NCBI GenBank assembly: GCA_020027305.1
Contig: JAHRAM010000042.1
Location: 1-9,176, forward strand
Length of the DNA: 9,176 bases
Reading direction: 5' to 3'
Source: Acidimicrobiia bacterium
GTDB taxonomy: Bacteria > Actinomycetota > Acidimicrobiia > Acidimicrobiales > Hopanoidiivorantaceae
This document shows positions 6,374-9,176 of the stretch, piece by piece. Every line of letters begins with the position of its first letter. Position 1 is the stretch's first letter. The notes below the pieces were generated by a model. The model ran no database searches and had not been told where the DNA came from. It saw only the letters and a list, made by a program, of their open reading frames with translations. The position numbers were made by a program, and so were the translations under genes.

Positions 6374-7048
6374 TTATTTGCCAGCGTTTTTAAGAAGGTA
6401 TTTTGCCTTAGCCCAGCCGTAAATGATTATATTGTCTCGTTTTTCTGAGTTCAAGTTTTTAAACAACTTCTTCATAGATTTGTCTAGCTTTTCTGGAGTA
6501 AGGCTTTCAAAATCCACAACTGCAGAAGGCTCACCTGTTCCTTTCACAATAGAAGTTGAAGAGTCATAGGCTTTTGCTCCAACGCCATATTTAGTGGCAA
6601 GCCTTTTACCCCATGCTGTTTCTTCTCCTGACGACTTATGCCCTGGACGAGGAACAATATCTACAAACCCAGTAAAGACTTCAAGCCCTAAGAAATCAGT
6701 TAATCTAGCACCCACCAAAACATCTTCATCTGGAAATGCCATCAACGCCTTTTTAAGTTGCTCCTTGATGATGTGCTTTAAAATGGCAGAGCGTTTTGCC
6801 ACCTGAGTGATTGATGTGGCACCCATAATTATGCAAGGGGTTCCACCCAACCTTTCCAATGTATAAAAAGAAAACCCTTTTAAGTTTCCCTTTTCAAAAA
6901 CTCTCGTTAACTGCACCCAAGATTCAGTTTCTTTCGACAAAAGTCCTAAAGAAAACGGCTGGGGCTGTTCTTCACACATGGCTGCCATCTCTTCTAGGTC
7001 GAGATCGTGGACAGCCGTGCAGTCGCTGGTTATAACTTCAAATGCCAC
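6374..7048 (-). CDS. conserved-looking 224-aa protein of unknown function
   Basis: I cannot assign this to a named family. It starts with GTG (7046-7048), supported by GGAGAGG at 7060-7066. Residues 43-80 (SWVQLTRVFEKGNLKGFSFYTLERLGGTPCIIMG) look like two beta strands around a turn. A basic helix follows (84-103), then ALMAFPDEDVLVGARLTDFLGLEVF (101-125) and VDIVPRPGHKSSGEETAWGKRLATKYG (129-155), whose PRPGHK and GEETAWG look like conserved loops. The C-terminus is Lys-rich and helical (186-223). I have an impression of similar hypothetical proteins in actinobacteria, and an acyl-CoA N-acyltransferase-like fold is conceivable, but I see no clear acetyl-CoA loop (R/QxxGxG/A). It has no signal peptide or membrane segment, so it is probably cytosolic. 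It heads a likely two-gene unit with the nitroreductase. Coding is secure; function is not. Confidence 0.8.
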   Translation of the reverse strand: MAFEVITSDCTAVHDLDLEEMAAMCEEQPQPFSLGLLSKETESWVQLTRVFEKGNLKGFSFYTLERLGGTPCIIMGATSITQVAKRSAILKHIIKEQLKKALMAFPDEDVLVGARLTDFLGLEVFTGFVDIVPRPGHKSSGEETAWGKRLATKYGVGAKAYDSSTSIVKGTGEPSAVVDFESLTPEKLDKSMKKLFKNLNSEKRDNIIIYGWAKAKYLLKNAGK

Positions 7049-7059
7049 TAGTTAGATTT

Positions 7060-7066
7060 CCTCTCC
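7060..7066 (-). promoter_or_regulatory. ribosome binding site supporting the GTG start of the 224-aa protein
   Basis: GGAGAGG on the minus strand ends 11 nt before the GTG at 7048, slightly long but acceptable. No ATG near it gives a better in-frame start, so this site is the reason for choosing GTG. Confidence 0.55.
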
Positions 7067-7072
7067 AAAAAT

Positions 7073-7101
7073 ATTTTACTCTTCAATTTGCAATTTTTCA
7101 C
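7073..7101 (-). promoter_or_regulatory. candidate sigma-70-like promoter for the 224-aa gene and nitroreductase
   Basis: Minus strand: GTGAAA (7101-7096, 4 of 6 to TTGACA), a 17-bp spacer, then TAAAAT (7078-7073, 5 of 6 to TATAAT). The predicted start falls close to the Shine-Dalgarno sequence at 7060-7066, giving a leader of about 20 nt. Spacing is good and the position is right, being downstream of the dnaE terminator. The region is very AT-rich, so a chance match is possible. Confidence 0.3.
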
Positions 7102-7218
7102 AAACAAATATCTCGTTGCTGTTTCAAAAAATTACCCATATCTATATTTCACACCTTTTTTAGTTTTTTTTCTAATTTGAAAACAGCCTGCGATGACTTT
7201 TTTGCAGAAATAATTGTT

Positions 7219-7259
7219 AAAAAAATGTTTTTATGCTAGGAAAGTCACTTACCAAGCAT
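7219..7259 (-). terminator. Rho-independent-type terminator after dnaE
   Basis: Bases 7233-7259 form a 27-nt inverted repeat symmetrical along its whole length: ATGCT pairs with AGCAT, GG with CC and AAG with CTT, with two single-base mismatches (T-T on the transcript) and a 3-nt loop. On the minus strand the hairpin is followed by AAAAACA and then seven T (7225-7219). It starts 33 bp past the dnaE stop and before the candidate promoter of the next gene. The stem is modest in G+C and the T run is 7 nt away, so it is probable, not certain. Confidence 0.5.
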
Positions 7260-7291
7260 CTCAAGCAATTTCAAAAATGAAAATGAAGGAA

Positions 7292-9176
7292 TTATTCTAG
7301 ACCTGCTGTCTCTAAATCTTGAAATAGTTCATCTCGTTCATCTATTAAGTTAAAAAAGTTTTGAATTTCGTCTTCAAGCCTGCCAGTTCCATTTTTGACT
7401 CCGTTTACGTTCTCCTCTGGCAATGCTTTTTTAGTTTCACTCGATAAATTTTTAGAAATAATGCTTTGCCCATTATTTGTTGAGCTTTGATTTTGCATTG
7501 TTTCATTCCTTCCTTCTATTTTTCGAACGACTAAAGGTTTAGCATCATCCAAAACAATTTTGATGTCTTCGTCTTCTCGTTTAAGGCGACCGCTCACAAC
7601 TAAAATTGCATCTTCTACAACTGCTTGCTCAATCCTTTCCCAAACTTGTGGAAATATAAATGCTTCAACTTGATTCTCAAGATCCTCCAAGACCATTGTT
7701 GCCATGGTTTGGCCCTTTTTGGTTTGCTTCACTTTTACACGGGAAGCAATGCCACACAACCTAGCCTTTTCATCGTTTTGCTTTTTAACGAATTCTCCAA
7801 TGGTGCAATCTGAGTTCTCCCTAATTTGTTTACCAATGTTGAACAAGGGGTGGTCACTGACATACCAACCCAAGACTTCTTTTTCACGACTGAGCTTTTC
7901 AGCTTTAGGAAATTCTTCAACGCCAATTGAAACGATTTCAGAAATTGACTTTTCAAGCCCTGCTCCAGAAAACATTGAGACTGCACCTATTTCATCTTCT
8001 GCTCGGGCCTCCATTGTGTGTTCTAAAATTGTTTCAAAACTTTCTAGCAAACCTTTTCTGCTATGCCTCAGAGAATCAAAAGCACCTGCAAAAATTAGAG
8101 ACTCCAGTGTTTTTTTGTTTAGAACCGAAGTATCAACACGGTTGCAGAAATCATAAAAATCTACATAGTCTCCATTTGCTTTACGTTCTTCAATAATGAG
8201 TTCAACAACTTTATTTCCAACATTTCTAATGGCGGTCAGCCCGAATGGAATTCCATCCTTTCCTTCTGTAACAAGATGAACGGTGAAATCAGATTCAGAA
8301 ATATTAATGTCTGGAAGCAAAATCTCTAAATCCATCCGCTTACACTCTGCTAGATACAAGCCCATCCTGTCTACATTGTTCTTCATGCTGGTTAGCTGTG
8401 CTGCCATAAACTGCACAGGGTAATTGGCTTTAAGGTATGCAGTCTGGTATGCCACTAATCCATAGCCATAAGAATGACTCTTGTTGAATGCATAATCAGC
8501 AAACGGTTCAATTTGTTCCCACCATTTTTTGCCTAGCTCTTCACCATAAGGTTTTTGATTGCCCTTCCCTATTGTATTTTTGCAACCCTCTATAAATTTT
8601 TCACGTTGCTCAGACATGATGGCGCGAATCTTTTTGCCACAGGCTTTCCTCAAATCTTCTGCCTCACTAGCACTATAACCAGCAAACTTTTGAGCAATCA
8701 ACATCATTGATTCTTGATAAATCATCAGCCCGTATGTTTCACCTAAAATTTCTTCGGCATCAGGGTGTAGGTATTCCACCTCTTTTCGCCCATTCTTTCT
8801 ATCAGCAAAATCTAAATGCATATTTGCTTCCATAGGGCCTGGTCTGTGTAGTGCCACAAGTGCTGCCACATCATCTATAGAATCTGGCGACAATGCTACC
8901 ATAAGTGATCTCATCGTGTCGCTTTCAAGCTGAAATACACCCATTGTGTCGGATCGCTTCAGTAACTCAAATGTTTTTTGGTCTTCTAGATTGATGGATT
9001 CAACCTCTAATTTTTCGCCAGTGGTTTCTTCAATGATTTTTAAGGTTTCAGATATAACATCTAAGTTGCGAAGCCCCAAAAGGTCCATTTTGAGTAGCCC
9101 CAACTCTTCAACTGCATGCATTTCATATTGAGTTACAATAGGGGCATCTTCTTGACTTCTCTTTTTCTTTTTACTC
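7292..9176 (-). CDS. dnaE: DNA polymerase III alpha subunit, C-terminal two thirds (5' end outside window)
   Basis: Replicative polymerase subunit of the bacterial holoenzyme. The frame runs off the window (SKKKKRSQEDAPIVTQYEMHAVEELG), so the ATG at 9121 is internal. About 627 residues remain; the PHP domain and the first two catalytic Asp residues of the palm are missing. Visible in order: GLLKMDLLGLRNLDVI with the third catalytic Asp (nt 9083-9085, matching E. coli D555); fingers with GVFQLESDTMRSLM (about 8900-8943) and LHRPGPMEANMHLDFADRKNG; YGLMIYQESMMLIAQKFAGYS; PFADYAFNKSHSYGYGLVAYQTAYLKANYPVQFMAA; a helix-hairpin-helix region (LTAIRNVGNKVVELI, about 8200-8250); a clamp-motif-like AVSMF (7970-7984); and an OB-fold (LCGIASRVKVKQTKKGQTMATMVLED to IKIVLDDAKPL, about 7532-7765). 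The tail is a low-complexity linker (7376-7522) and an acidic helix-like end (FFNLIDERDELFQDLETAGLE). Confidence 0.95.
   Translation of the reverse strand, partial: SKKKKRSQEDAPIVTQYEMHAVEELGLLKMDLLGLRNLDVISETLKIIEETTGEKLEVESINLEDQKTFELLKRSDTMGVFQLESDTMRSLMVALSPDSIDDVAALVALHRPGPMEANMHLDFADRKNGRKEVEYLHPDAEEILGETYGLMIYQESMMLIAQKFAGYSASEAEDLRKACGKKIRAIMSEQREKFIEGCKNTIGKGNQKPYGEELGKKWWEQIEPFADYAFNKSHSYGYGLVAYQTAYLKANYPVQFMAAQLTSMKNNVDRMGLYLAECKRMDLEILLPDINISESDFTVHLVTEGKDGIPFGLTAIRNVGNKVVELIIEERKANGDYVDFYDFCNRVDTSVLNKKTLESLIFAGAFDSLRHSRKGLLESFETILEHTMEARAEDEIGAVSMFSGAGLEKSISEIVSIGVEEFPKAEKLSREKEVLGWYVSDHPLFNIGKQIRENSDCTIGEFVKKQNDEKARLCGIASRVKVKQTKKGQTMATMVLEDLENQVEAFIFPQVWERIEQAVVEDAILVVSGRLKREDEDIKIVLDDAKPLVVRKIEGRNETMQNQSSTNNGQSIISKNLSSETKKALPEENVNGVKNGTGRLEDEIQNFFNLIDERDELFQDLETAGLE

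Noticed and set aside
6985..7010. Possible alternative start inside the 224-aa gene at the internal Met residues (EEMAAMCEE)
   Set aside because: The upstream GTG has a clear GGAGAGG at acceptable spacing, while the internal ATGs have no Shine-Dalgarno sequence.
7049..7291. The 243-bp spacer after dnaE considered for a tRNA, small RNA or riboswitch
   Set aside because: There is no cloverleaf, no tRNA T-loop signature (GTTCRA) in context and no riboswitch-like conserved core. The only structure I can support is the terminator hairpin, plus a candidate promoter.
7704..8156. 150-codon open frame on the plus strand inside dnaE
   Set aside because: It is antisense to well-conserved DnaE fingers-to-OB sequence, its translation is Ser/Phe-rich with no recognisable motif, and it has no ribosome binding site.
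1..9176. Search for CRISPR repeats, transposase genes, phage genes, toxin-antitoxin pairs or a new defence cassette
   Set aside because: There are no regularly spaced repeats, no transposase or integrase motifs, and every long frame belongs to a housekeeping or metabolic family or to the single unknown protein.

Overview
The window is a compact, moderately AT-rich bacterial chromosome segment (roughly 40% G+C by eye). It holds eight protein-coding genes, two of them cut by the window ends. I see no rRNA, tRNA, CRISPR array, insertion sequence or phage gene. The gene set points to Actinomycetota (an Acidimicrobiia-like, AT-rich, possibly aquatic lineage) or to Chloroflexota: a MenA of the ARPKTLP / KRKGPVRLVGSG type, an SCP2-type thiolase paired with a stand-alone DUF35 protein, a DUF255 thioredoxin-fold protein, and a secreted-looking GWNLV-motif protein. 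This assignment is an inference, and no marker gene settles it.

Layout. Positions 1-477 (+) are the 3' end of an unidentified, probably extracytoplasmic protein. It converges almost stop-to-stop (2 bp) with menA (480-1343, -), the membrane prenyltransferase of menaquinone synthesis. A 56-bp divergent spacer separates menA from a 776-aa DUF255 / YyaL-SPATA20 family protein (1400-3730, +). That gene converges with a block in which every gene is on the minus strand. In transcription order the block is: the dnaE 3' end (9176-7292), a hairpin plus T-tract terminator, an unrecognised 224-aa protein (7048-6374, GTG start), a nitroreductase-family protein (6330-5677), a DUF35 Zn-ribbon/OB protein (5499-5107) and an SCP2-type thiolase (4969-3776).

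How the genes relate. The DUF35 protein and the thiolase form a standard two-part acyl-CoA unit. The 224-aa protein and the nitroreductase probably share a transcript, since they lie 43 bp apart and the nitroreductase reading frame runs back into the upstream gene. dnaE appears to end its own unit at the terminator. MenA and DUF255 are divergent neighbours with no clear functional link.

Nothing here looks like a new defence or mobile system. The points most worth a second look are the nitroreductase N-terminus, which continues upstream with family-like sequence but no standard start codon, and the hydrophilic Asn/Asp/Lys/Ser-rich insertions shared by three unrelated proteins, one of which shows direct evidence of short in-frame tandem duplication. 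Others are a degenerate clamp-binding motif in DnaE, a 10-codon mini-ORF overlapping the thiolase start, and a -10-like element placed for leaderless transcription of the DUF35 gene.
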